Of a stretch of DNA of 64,000 bases, positions 1-8,202 are shown one piece after another. The DNA lies in contig AP025580.1 in the NCBI GenBank assembly GCA_022846035.1, positions 868,001-932,000 of the forward strand, written 5' to 3'. Positions within the stretch are counted from its first letter, which is position 1. Each line of letters begins with the position of its first letter. The notes under the pieces are model-generated. The model searched no databases and was not told the DNA's origin. It saw only the letters and a list, made by a program, of their open reading frames with translations. Source of the DNA: Christensenellaceae bacterium (GTDB lineage: Bacteria; Bacillota; Clostridia; Christensenellales; Christensenellaceae). Made by a program: the position numbers and the translations under genes.

Positions 1-1140
1 ACAGACAAGCGCAGGGAAGTGCTTGAGGATGCTACTTATGTGATCAACACCATCAATGTCGGGGGATGGGAACAATACAAGTTGGATCTCGAAATACCGG
101 ACAAGTATGGGGTTCATCAGGCCATCGGCGACATTATCGGGCCAGGGGGGATGTTCCGTTTCCTGCGCGCATATCCGGAGATACTCGCGATCTGCCGTGA
201 TATGGAAGAATTGTGTCCGGATGCATATTTATTCAATTATACGAATCCCATGGCCCCGCTTTGCCTGGCGCTCGGTAATGCGACGCCAATCAAAGTGTTC
301 GGTTTTTGCCACAACGTGCAGAGCACGGCGCTGCAATTATCGGCGTATCTTGAAGTGCCGCGTGAACACGTGTCTTTTTGGGCGGCGGGCATCAACCATA
401 TGGATTGGTTTTTGCAGTATAAGGTGGACGGCAAGGATGCCTATCCCGAGCTTTTCAGGCGCGCTGAAAAGGTGGAGGATATTATCAAGATGGCTGACCG
501 TGAGCCTGACTATATTACGATGGGCGTACGCCTTGTCGATATTGTCAGGTTCAAAATCATGCAGAACTTTGGGTATTTCGTATCCGAATCGCCTTTCCAT
601 ATGTCGGAATATGTTCCGTATTTCCGCAAAAACGAACAGGCGATCCGCGATTTGCAGGTAGACAGAAGATGGTGGCTGGACCACGAGATGGCGGCCGACG
701 ACTATTTTGAAGAACTCAAAGGCATGCTGGAAAAGGGTGAGGAGATCCCGATGGTCAAGACGTTTGAATACGCGCCGGAGATCATACACGCCAACCTGAC
801 GGGCAAGCCGTTTCGGGCGAACCTAAACGTAAAGAATACGGGGCTGATTGAGAACCTGCCCAGAAACAGCATTGTGGAAGTGCCGTGCTATGCGGACTCC
901 GAGGGGATTCACCCGTGCTATGTGGGCGAGCTGCCGGAAGCGCTGGCCGCGCTTAACATTTCCAACATCAATGTGCACGTGCTGATGGCAAAGGCCGCAA
1001 ACGAAAAGAAACTGCAATATATCTATGAGGGAATCAAGATGGATCCGCTGACGGCGGCTATGCTCAATCTGGACCAGATCAACGAAATGGTCGGGGAGCT
1101 CATCGATGCCAACAAGGAATATATTGCTGATTTTAAATAG
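1..1140 (+). CDS. Glycoside hydrolase family 4 enzyme, 5' end outside window
   Basis: This is the C-terminal part (379 residues visible) of a family 4 glycosidase, a NAD- and Mn-dependent group that includes alpha-galactosidases, alpha-glucosidases and alpha-glucuronidases. The frame is open from base 1, so roughly 80 N-terminal residues with the NAD-binding fold lie outside; the GTG at 19 is internal and is not the start. Visible family motifs are FNYTNPM, GFCHN (the Cys and His that bind Mn in this family) and GINHMDW. The stop lies 73 bp before an AraR-type regulator and the ara genes, so it may release sugars from arabinose-containing oligosaccharides; that link is inference. The exact glycoside cannot be read from the sequence. 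Confidence 0.88.
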   Translation, partial: TDKRREVLEDATYVINTINVGGWEQYKLDLEIPDKYGVHQAIGDIIGPGGMFRFLRAYPEILAICRDMEELCPDAYLFNYTNPMAPLCLALGNATPIKVFGFCHNVQSTALQLSAYLEVPREHVSFWAAGINHMDWFLQYKVDGKDAYPELFRRAEKVEDIIKMADREPDYITMGVRLVDIVRFKIMQNFGYFVSESPFHMSEYVPYFRKNEQAIRDLQVDRRWWLDHEMAADDYFEELKGMLEKGEEIPMVKTFEYAPEIIHANLTGKPFRANLNVKNTGLIENLPRNSIVEVPCYADSEGIHPCYVGELPEALAALNISNINVHVLMAKAANEKKLQYIYEGIKMDPLTAAMLNLDQINEMVGELIDANKEYIADFK

Positions 1141-1213
1141 AAAGACAGGGGCGCGTAAAGGGCTTAGATTACTGCGCGGCTACCGATAATTTGTAATAGG
1201 CGAGGACGGACTC

Positions 1214-2329
1214 TTGAAAACACAAGCTGCAGAGACAACTAATTTTAAATACAGGGCGTTGCGCGACTGGCTGGTCGAAAATATCGACAAAGGCCGGTTT
1301 CAATACGGCGACAAACTGCCATCAGAGAACATGCTGTGCAGTAAGTTTTCAGTCAGCAGGCAGACGGTGCGCAAGGCGCTGGACGAGCTGGAGGATGTAG
1401 GCGCGATCGAACGCCGCAAAGGCAGCGGTTCGTATGTCAAAAAGCAGATGCTGAAACCGAAAAATAACATGGTCGGCGTTTGTATGAGCTTTCTTGACAA
1501 CTATATCTTTCCGGAGGTCCTGTCGGGGATCGAGGGCGTGCTGACGGAGGCGGGCTATGGCATAGACCTTGGCTTCGGGCATAACCGTGTGGAAAATGAA
1601 GCGCGGTTTTTAGAACGTATGATCGATTCCAACGTGGCGGGGCTCATTGTGGAGGGCATTAAATCCGCTTTGCCAAATCCGAACATCAAATATTACAAGG
1701 CGCTCACGGCAAACAAGGTGCCGATCGTATTTGTCAACAACTATTATCCTGATTTTCCGTGCACCTGCGTGCTGATGGAGGACGAGAAGTGGACATACGA
1801 CATCACCAATCTGCTGATCGCCGCCGGACATAAAAAAATAGCCGGATATTTCAAGTTTGACGATTTGCAGGGACATTGGCGTTACGCCGGTTATATCCGC
1901 GCGATGATGGACGCGGGACTTGAGGTGGACGAGAACTGTATCGGCTGGTATGATTCATCCAATACGGCGCATACGCCGCAGAAGATGGATATGCTGGAGG
2001 AGAACCTTGTATCGTCGATCGACGAATGCACCGCTCTTGTATGTTACAATGATTTTGTGGCCAAAAGGCTGATAGGTAAGCTGGATAAAAAAGGCAGGAA
2101 AGTGCCGGACGATATTTCGATCGTCGGCTTTGATAATTCGGTGGACGCGAAGATCAACGGGAACGACTTGACGTCCGTCAACCATCCCAAGGAAAAAGTG
2201 GGGATCGAAGCGGCGCAAAGGCTGCTGCACCTGATCAAAAATCCGGAGGAAATCAAGGAAGAGCGCGTGTGCTGCTATATGCCCTCCTTTATCCGCGAAA
2301 GAAGCTCTATCAAAAAAATATCGGAGTAA
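1214..2329 (+). CDS. araR: GntR/LacI hybrid sugar-responsive repressor, AraR-like
   Basis: A 371-residue regulator with the AraR architecture: an N-terminal GntR winged helix (about residues 10-75, with [20 protein letters not shown]) joined to a LacI-type periplasmic-binding-fold sensor domain (about residues 85-365). AraR of Bacillus represses arabinose genes and is released by L-arabinose. The start is TTG at 1214, with GAGGA 7 bp upstream. It ends 19 bp before araB and so is probably co-transcribed with araBDA. The same architecture and many identical segments recur in the regulator at 16127-17224. No palindromic operator could be assigned with confidence in the 73-bp gap upstream. Arabinose as effector is inferred from position. 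Confidence 0.85.
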   Translation: MKTQAAETTNFKYRALRDWLVENIDKGRFQYGDKLPSENMLCSKFSVSRQTVRKALDELEDVGAIERRKGSGSYVKKQMLKPKNNMVGVCMSFLDNYIFPEVLSGIEGVLTEAGYGIDLGFGHNRVENEARFLERMIDSNVAGLIVEGIKSALPNPNIKYYKALTANKVPIVFVNNYYPDFPCTCVLMEDEKWTYDITNLLIAAGHKKIAGYFKFDDLQGHWRYAGYIRAMMDAGLEVDENCIGWYDSSNTAHTPQKMDMLEENLVSSIDECTALVCYNDFVAKRLIGKLDKKGRKVPDDISIVGFDNSVDAKINGNDLTSVNHPKEKVGIEAAQRLLHLIKNPEEIKEERVCCYMPSFIRERSSIKKISE

Positions 2330-2348
2330 TGTAAAAGGAGTCAAGGAA

Positions 2349-4019
2349 ATGGCGAAATATTCTATCGGTATCGATTATGGCACGCTGTCAGGGCGCGCGC
2401 TGCTTGTGGACGTCCGTACGGGCGAGGAAATCGCTACAAGCGTGTATGATTATCCGCATAAGGTAATGGACGAGACGCTTCCCAGCGGGAAAAGGCTGGG
2501 CGTGGATTTCGCCCTAGAGCACCCGCAGGACTATTTGGATGTGATCGAAAAGACGATACCGGCGGTGATCCGCGAAAGCGGCGTTTCGCCGGATGATATT
2601 ATCGGCGTGGGCGTGGACTTTACGGCCTGCACGGTGATGCCGGTCAAGGCGGACGGAACGCCCGTCTGCTTTCTTCCGGAATTTAGGGACAATCCGCACG
2701 CATACGTCAAGCTGTGGAAGCACCACGCGGCGCAGGATAAGGCAAACAAGCTGAATGAAACAGCGGCCGCGCGCGGGGAAAAATGGCTGGCGCGCTATGG
2801 AAACAAAATATCCTCGGAATGGCTGGTGCCGAAAATCTGGCAGATTCTTACCGACGCGCCAGAGGTATACGAGGAAATGGACCGCTTCATAGAAGCGGCG
2901 GACTGGATCGTGTGGCAGCTTACCGGTAAGGAAACGCGCAACTCGTGCTGCGCCGGATACAAGGCGATCTGGCATAAGCAGGACGGCTATCCCTCCAAAG
3001 AGTTTTTCGCGGCCCTCGACCCGAGGCTTGAAAACGTGGTGGAAGAAAAGCTGAGTGAGGAGATATTGCCGTTGGGCAGCCGCGCGGGAGGAATCACGCC
3101 GGAAATGGCGGCAAAGACAGGTCTTGCCGCAGGTACGCCCGTTGCGGTGGGGAACGTGGACGCGCATGTATGCGTGCCTGCGGTAGGCATCGACGGCCCG
3201 GGCAAAATGCTCGCGATCATGGGCACCTCGACATGCCACATCCTGATGTGCGAAAAGGAATGCAGCGTGCCGGGGATCTGCGGTTATGTAGAGGACGGCG
3301 TGATGCCGGGGCTCGTCGGCTATGAAGCGGGGCAGTCGTGCGTGGGAGACCATTTCGCGTGGCTGGTGAATAACTGCGTGCCGCCACGGTATTTTGAAGA
3401 GGCAAAGGCGCAGGGCATGGATATTCATGTATACCTGCAGAAAAAGGCGAGTGAGCAAAAGCCGGGCGAAAGCGGCCTTTTGGCGCTCGATTGGTGGAAC
3501 GGAAACCGCAGCGTACTGGTGGATGTGGACCTGACGGGCATGATGCTCGGGATGACGCTTACCACCAGGCCGGAAGAGATGTACCGCGCGCTTGTGGAAG
3601 CGACGGCATACGGAACGCGAAAAATCATTGAGAATTTTGAAGAGAACGGCGTACCGGTCGACGAGTTTTATGCGTCCGGCGGGATCGCGGAAAAGAGCGC
3701 GTTTGCCATGCAGATTTATGCGGACATCATCCAAAAGCCGATCAAGATTTCGGGCAGCGCGCAAGGTCCGGCGCTGGGAGCGGCGATTTTTGGCGCGGTT
3801 GCGGCAGGAAAGGAAAACGGCGGGTACGACAGCGTGTACGATGCGGCCCGCGTGATGGGAAAACTAAAGAATATCACGTATTTGCCCAATGAAGAAAATG
3901 CAAAGGTGTATGATAAATTGTATGCGGAATACAGCACGCTGCACGATTATTTTGGTACGGGCGGCAACGACGTGATGAAACGCTTAAAGGAAATCAAGAA
4001 AGGCGTTCAGAATGCTTGA
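2349..4019 (+). CDS. araB: L-ribulokinase
   Basis: A 556-residue FGGY-family carbohydrate kinase that phosphorylates L-ribulose to L-ribulose-5-phosphate in the cytoplasm. Seen: the N-terminal ATPase-fold strand [26 protein letters not shown] near residue 95, [12 protein letters not shown] near residue 265, and a C-terminal lobe with [14 protein letters not shown]. Length and sequence match bacterial AraB rather than xylulokinase. The ATG at 2349 has AAAAGGAG upstream. The 3' end overlaps araD by 8 bp, which points to translational coupling. Gene order regulator-araB-araD-araA supports the assignment strongly. Confidence 0.95.
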   Translation: MAKYSIGIDYGTLSGRALLVDVRTGEEIATSVYDYPHKVMDETLPSGKRLGVDFALEHPQDYLDVIEKTIPAVIRESGVSPDDIIGVGVDFTACTVMPVKADGTPVCFLPEFRDNPHAYVKLWKHHAAQDKANKLNETAAARGEKWLARYGNKISSEWLVPKIWQILTDAPEVYEEMDRFIEAADWIVWQLTGKETRNSCCAGYKAIWHKQDGYPSKEFFAALDPRLENVVEEKLSEEILPLGSRAGGITPEMAAKTGLAAGTPVAVGNVDAHVCVPAVGIDGPGKMLAIMGTSTCHILMCEKECSVPGICGYVEDGVMPGLVGYEAGQSCVGDHFAWLVNNCVPPRYFEEAKAQGMDIHVYLQKKASEQKPGESGLLALDWWNGNRSVLVDVDLTGMMLGMTLTTRPEEMYRALVEATAYGTRKIIENFEENGVPVDEFYASGGIAEKSAFAMQIYADIIQKPIKISGSAQGPALGAAIFGAVAAGKENGGYDSVYDAARVMGKLKNITYLPNEENAKVYDKLYAEYSTLHDYFGTGGNDVMKRLKEIKKGVQNA

Positions 4020-4710
4020 GCAATTAAAACAGGAAGTATATGAAGCGAACATGCTCCTTCCGAAATACGGGCTGATCACGTTTACATGGGGAAACGTGTC
4101 CGGTATCGACCGCGAAAAGGGACTCTTTGTCATCAAACCGTCCGGCGTGGAATATGAAAAGCTGCGTCCGGAAGATATGGTGGTAGTGGACCTTGAGGGT
4201 AAGGTAGCGGAGGGAGATTTAAATCCGTCTTCGGATACGGATACGCATCTCGTGTTATACAGACATTTCAAAAATATCGGCGGCATTACGCACACGCACT
4301 CGCGCTGGGCGACCGCGTGGGCTCAGACAGGCAGGGGCCTGCCGGCTTATGGAACGACGCATGCGGACTACCTGTACGGCGAGGTTCCGTGTACGCGCGC
4401 GCTGACCACGGAAGAGATCAGGGGCGAGTATGAATGGAACACGGGCGAAGTGATCGTGGAAACCTTTGAAAAGCTGAATCCCGACCTGATGAACGCGGTG
4501 CTTGTGAGAAACCACGGGCCGTTCGTATGGGCGGAAAACGCGGCGAAATCCGTGGAAAAGGCGGTCGTGCTCGACGAAGTGGCGATGATGGCGTTTGTAG
4601 GCGAAGCGGCGACGGGCGGCGCGATGAAAGCGATGCCGCAGGAACTCCTGGATAAGCATTATCTGCGCAAGCATGGAAAGGACGCTTATTACGGACAGAA
4701 ACAGGAGTAA
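4012..4710 (+). CDS. araD: L-ribulose-5-phosphate 4-epimerase
   Basis: A 232-residue class II aldolase/adducin-family epimerase that interconverts L-ribulose-5-phosphate and D-xylulose-5-phosphate, the exit of the arabinose pathway. Seen: WGNVSGID, the PSSDTDTH segment with the active-site Asp typical of AraD, the zinc-binding HTHSRWAT, the third histidine in RNHGPF, and the C-terminal [10 protein letters not shown] that carries the His and Tyr used in AraD catalysis. It overlaps araB by 8 bp and is followed within 4 bp by araA. All expected catalytic residues are present, unlike in the related gene at 12048. Confidence 0.95.
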   Translation: MLEQLKQEVYEANMLLPKYGLITFTWGNVSGIDREKGLFVIKPSGVEYEKLRPEDMVVVDLEGKVAEGDLNPSSDTDTHLVLYRHFKNIGGITHTHSRWATAWAQTGRGLPAYGTTHADYLYGEVPCTRALTTEEIRGEYEWNTGEVIVETFEKLNPDLMNAVLVRNHGPFVWAENAAKSVEKAVVLDEVAMMAFVGEAATGGAMKAMPQELLDKHYLRKHGKDAYYGQKQE

Positions 4711-4714
4711 AATT

Positions 4715-6199
4715 ATGAAAGCATTCGGGCAATATGAAATATGGTTTATTACGGGAAGTCAGCACCTCTATGGGGACGAAACGCTGCGGCAGGCGGGCGA
4801 ACACGCCAAAGAAATAGCCGCTTTCCTGGATTCGTCGGACGATATTCCTCTCAAGGTTGTCTATAAAGAGCTGGTCAAAACGCAAGACGAGATATACGAT
4901 ACGATCAAGGAAGCGAACTATGACGACAACTGCGTCGGTATCATCACATGGATGCATACTTTCTCGCCGTCCAAAATGTGGATCAAGGGATTGGGTATTT
5001 TAAACAAACCCATGCTTCATCTGCATACGCAGTATAACCGAACGATCCCCTTAAATGAGATCGATATGGATTTCATGAACCTAAACCAGAGCGCGCACGG
5101 CGACCGTGAGCATGGTTTTATTGCGGCGCGCATGCGTATCGCGCGCAAGGTCGTGGTCGGATATTTTAAGGACTCTTCGGTCACGGCGGAAATCGGCGCG
5201 TGGGCGCGCAGCGCGGTGGGGATCGCGGAGGGCTTTCAGCTCAATGTGGTGCGTTTTGGCGACAATATGCGCGACGTAGCCGTTACGGAAGGCGACAAGG
5301 TCGAGACGCAGCTGCGGCTTGGCTGGTCGGTCAATACGCATGGCGTGGGCGATTTGGTAGCGGTGATGGAGCAGGTCACGGATGGGGAAGTCGATGCGCT
5401 TTTTCGTGAGTGCAGCGAAAAATACACGATGCCGGACACGAACCTCGAAGCGGTGCGTTACCAGCTTAGGATCGAGGCCGCGCTGCGCAGGTTTTTAAAG
5501 GAGGGCCGTTTCGGCGCTTTTACGACGAATTTCCAGGACCTGTGGGGACTTAAGCAGCTTCCGGGACTCGCGTGCCAAAGGCTGATGGAAAGCGGCTACG
5601 GCTTTGGTGGGGAAGGCGACTGGAAAGTCTCCGCGCTGTTGCGGATCATGAAGCGGATGAGCCTGGGCATGGACGGCGGCACGGCGTTCATGGAGGATTA
5701 TACCTATCATTTCGAGGAAGGCAACGAGCTCATTTTAGGCGCGCATATGCTGGAGGTGGATCCGAGTATCGCACAGGGCGAGGTGCGTATCGATACCTAT
5801 CCGTTGGGTATCGGCGACCGCGAAGCGCCGGCAAGGATGATCTTCGAATCCGCCGCCGGAAAAGCGATTACCGCATCGCTCGTCGATATGGGCGGCAGAA
5901 TGCGGCTGATCGTGGCCGACGTCGAGTGCGTGAAGCCGATCGGAAAGATGCCGAATCTGCCGGTTGCAAGTACGATGTGGAAGCCGTTGCCGGATTTGCG
6001 TACGTCCGCAAAGGCATGGATACTCGCGGGCGGCGCGCACCATTCGGTACTCAGTTACGCGCTCAACGCGCAGCACATGCGCGATTATGCGGAAATGGCG
6101 GGCATTGAATTTGTCCACATCGGCAAGGACATCGATATAAATGATTTTAAACGGGATCTCGCGCTTTCGGACATGCTGTGGCAAATGAAACTGAAGTAG
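4715..6199 (+). CDS. araA: L-arabinose isomerase
   Basis: A 494-residue isomerase that converts L-arabinose to L-ribulose with Mn. The sequence is typical from the N-terminal FGQYEIWFITGSQHLYG through MHTFSPSKMWI and LHLHTQYN to the C-terminal HHSVLSYAL. The start is the ATG at 4715: it begins the conserved region and has AGGAG 7 bp upstream. An in-frame start at 4673 lies inside araD and is not needed. It is the last gene of the araR-araBDA run and is closed by a perfect hairpin terminator at 6211-6240. Confidence 0.96.
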   Translation: MKAFGQYEIWFITGSQHLYGDETLRQAGEHAKEIAAFLDSSDDIPLKVVYKELVKTQDEIYDTIKEANYDDNCVGIITWMHTFSPSKMWIKGLGILNKPMLHLHTQYNRTIPLNEIDMDFMNLNQSAHGDREHGFIAARMRIARKVVVGYFKDSSVTAEIGAWARSAVGIAEGFQLNVVRFGDNMRDVAVTEGDKVETQLRLGWSVNTHGVGDLVAVMEQVTDGEVDALFRECSEKYTMPDTNLEAVRYQLRIEAALRRFLKEGRFGAFTTNFQDLWGLKQLPGLACQRLMESGYGFGGEGDWKVSALLRIMKRMSLGMDGGTAFMEDYTYHFEEGNELILGAHMLEVDPSIAQGEVRIDTYPLGIGDREAPARMIFESAAGKAITASLVDMGGRMRLIVADVECVKPIGKMPNLPVASTMWKPLPDLRTSAKAWILAGGAHHSVLSYALNAQHMRDYAEMAGIEFVHIGKDIDINDFKRDLALSDMLWQMKLK

Positions 6200-6210
6200 C
6201 ATAAAGATGA

Positions 6211-6240
6211 AAAGAGGATGCCTTAAGCATCCTCTTTTTG
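6211..6240. terminator. Bidirectional terminator between araA and GT8 gene
   Basis: AAAGAGGATGC (6211-6221), loop CTTAA, GCATCCTCTTT (6227-6237): a perfect 11-bp stem followed by more T. On the minus strand the T-run is weaker. The hairpin overlaps the stop codon and last codons of the convergent minus-strand gene. Confidence 0.85.
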
Positions 6241-7221
6241 TTTCTTCAATTGTTTCGCCCGCCGGCGCATAAAAACGGGAATCAGGGAATCGATGATTTT
6301 ATAGCGGAGCATGGGGAAAGGCCTGGTTACCGCGTTAAATATTTTAAAGCATTTAAAGTAAGTCTCCCAGCCGTCCTCCATCGGCATATCCGCCCACGGC
6401 GTCAAGCTAAGATAGCGCCTGAAATCCGCCGCGTATTTATGGGTGTTGCCCGCCCGCCACGGGCGTTCCTCGCCCAGGTAATGAATGATCGCGGGGCGCG
6501 CTTTGGTATCGTTATATTCCTGCTCCGAAATATAAGGAGCGGGCGAAGCCAGCTTTTTTAAGGCGCGGTAAGGATAAAAGTCAAAAGTATTGCAATAGTT
6601 GTACCGCGCGTCAAGCGCGTAAATCTCTCCGGCAAGCGAACCGTTGATCGCGTCCTGGTCGTTTGCAAAGAGTTTTCCTTTCCTTTGGCGGTAATACTCC
6701 AGTATTTTAGAGCCGGTGCGCTGCTTACGCCACTTTTTAAGATCGATCAAAAGTACGCCGGCATTAAAATAAGGATGGTCTTTCATATCCAGATTGACGC
6801 GGCGGCTGGCGCTGACGGTAGGCTCGATACAAGCGCCTATTACGCAGCCGCCCATATCGGTATTCCAAAGCTTCTTTAGGTCGTCAAGGACGATGGTATC
6901 GCCATCAAGGTAAAGGACGCGGTCTACGCTTTCAGGCAAAAGCCTGTCAAGGACGAGCCGCGCAAGGACAATGCTGTTCCAGCCGGATGTATCAAACGAA
7001 AAATCGATATAAGAAGACAGGTCGCCTATTTCAATAAAGGAAACCTCACGTCCGTAGCGTTTTGCGAAATCCTGCAGCTTTTGTTGGTTTTCAGGCGTTA
7101 CCCCCATAGAAGCAACATATACGTTAATACGGTCAAATTCCTTATTGTTTTCGAATAGGGAACATATAGAAGCAGCTACCTGCGGTATAAATTTATTGTC
7201 TGTCGTATAAAAAACGTTCAT
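6223..7221 (-). CDS. Family 8 glycosyltransferase
   Basis: A 332-residue GT8 transferase, the family of lipopolysaccharide and wall-polysaccharide galactosyl- and glucosyltransferases. Seen: the N-terminal NVFYTTDNKFIPQVAASICS, the metal-binding DxD in RVLYLDGDTIVLDDL near residue 100, and YFNAGVLLIDLKKWR near residue 155. The ATG at 7221 is preferred, with GGAG 9 bp upstream; an in-frame TTG 15 bp earlier would overlap the preceding gene. The gene begins next to the stop of the licD-like gene, so the two form an operon. The last codons lie in the shared terminator with araA. Acceptor and sugar donor are unknown. Confidence 0.9.
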   Translation of the reverse strand: MNVFYTTDNKFIPQVAASICSLFENNKEFDRINVYVASMGVTPENQQKLQDFAKRYGREVSFIEIGDLSSYIDFSFDTSGWNSIVLARLVLDRLLPESVDRVLYLDGDTIVLDDLKKLWNTDMGGCVIGACIEPTVSASRRVNLDMKDHPYFNAGVLLIDLKKWRKQRTGSKILEYYRQRKGKLFANDQDAINGSLAGEIYALDARYNYCNTFDFYPYRALKKLASPAPYISEQEYNDTKARPAIIHYLGEERPWRAGNTHKYAADFRRYLSLTPWADMPMEDGWETYFKCFKIFNAVTRPFPMLRYKIIDSLIPVFMRRRAKQLKKQKEDA

Positions 7222-7222
7222 G

Positions 7223-8077
7223 TTATTCGTCTCCAAATTTCAGTACGGCCGGATAATGGTTTTTCCGGTCTTCCTCGGGAGGCAGGGTCATATAATCGCC
7301 GAACTGCAGCGTGAGGTGGGGATGGGGATCGCGCGGCATACTGATCGTCGTATCTTCGAAAGGCATTTCACGGAGCGGGAAAAGATCGGATTTTACAAAA
7401 TAAATTTTTTCGGGTTCCGCGCCCGAAAAATCCGTCACATAGGTATCCTCAACGTCCTCATACATGCGGGCCGCCTTTAAGTAACGCCGGTATAAGGATT
7501 TTTTGGAAATACGGAACAGCTTTAATATACCGTGCACCGTATGCGCGGCTGCGGACGCAAGAGAGCGTTTGGCGCCGGTCAAAGTGTCCGGAAGCTTAAC
7601 CTCTCCATAGTCGCGCATGACGCACATACGCGCCCAAAACCATGCTTTTTTGATCTGGCGGGCACGTTTTTCCTGATCTGCGGCCAGCACGTCGAAAGGA
7701 AAGATGTCGAGGAAAATTCCCGACGTATAAGTCCGGTTGGTATCCGTTGCCTCCAGGAATACGGTTCCTTTTTTAGATAACTTGGCAAAGGGAAGAACAT
7801 AGCCGTCCGTATTTTCAATGGTAAGCAGGTCGTATTTACCGCCAAGCTCATCCGGCGCGACCTCAAGGAAGCGCTCATAATCCTTGCGCAGCATACACAC
7901 GTCGATGTCGTCGTCCCAGGGAATGAAACCCTGATGGCGGATCGCGCCGATAGCGGTGCCGCCGAACGCGAAATAAGGAATATCGTATTTCGCGCAGATT
8001 ACCTTGAAATCCTTGAGAATTCCCAAAATCACATCCTGGACCCGCTTTAAGGTCTGCGGATCGTATCCGTTTGCCAT
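7223..8077 (-). CDS. LicD-family phosphotransferase
   Basis: A 284-residue LicD/fukutin-type nucleotidyltransferase-fold protein. Known members transfer phosphocholine or related groups to teichoic acids or surface glycans. Seen: FGGTAIGAIRHQGFIPWDDD near residue 40, with the following IDV completing the metal-binding Asp cluster, and a hydrophobic GIFLDIFPFD near residue 120. It is the first gene of a two-gene minus operon with the GT8 enzyme, which suggests decoration of a cell-surface polysaccharide. The transferred group cannot be told from sequence. Confidence 0.87.
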   Translation of the reverse strand: MANGYDPQTLKRVQDVILGILKDFKVICAKYDIPYFAFGGTAIGAIRHQGFIPWDDDIDVCMLRKDYERFLEVAPDELGGKYDLLTIENTDGYVLPFAKLSKKGTVFLEATDTNRTYTSGIFLDIFPFDVLAADQEKRARQIKKAWFWARMCVMRDYGEVKLPDTLTGAKRSLASAAAHTVHGILKLFRISKKSLYRRYLKAARMYEDVEDTYVTDFSGAEPEKIYFVKSDLFPLREMPFEDTTISMPRDPHPHLTLQFGDYMTLPPEEDRKNHYPAVLKFGDE

Positions 8078-8153
8078 AATAACAACCCCAATCTTTTTGT
8101 TGCAGAACGCTTCTATTATATGCTATTTATACATTGAATTCAAGGCGGCGGAA

Positions 8154-8190
8154 ACATAAAAACCCCTTTCCGAGAAAGGGGTTTTTATGT
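8154..8190. terminator. Terminator after the glycyl radical enzyme gene
   Basis: ACATAAAAACCCCTTTC (8154-8170), loop CGA, then GAAAGGGGTTTTTATGT (8174-8190): a perfect 17-bp stem whose arms hold A/T runs, so it can act in both directions. It lies just past the stop of the minus-strand glycyl radical enzyme at 8203. Confidence 0.85.
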
Positions 8191-8202
8191 GATAGTTTGT
8201 TT

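Noticed and set aside
2514-3764. A 416-codon open frame on the minus strand across araB
   Set aside because: It is a shadow of the G+C-biased third positions of araB; its translation is rich in Arg and His and lacks any domain.
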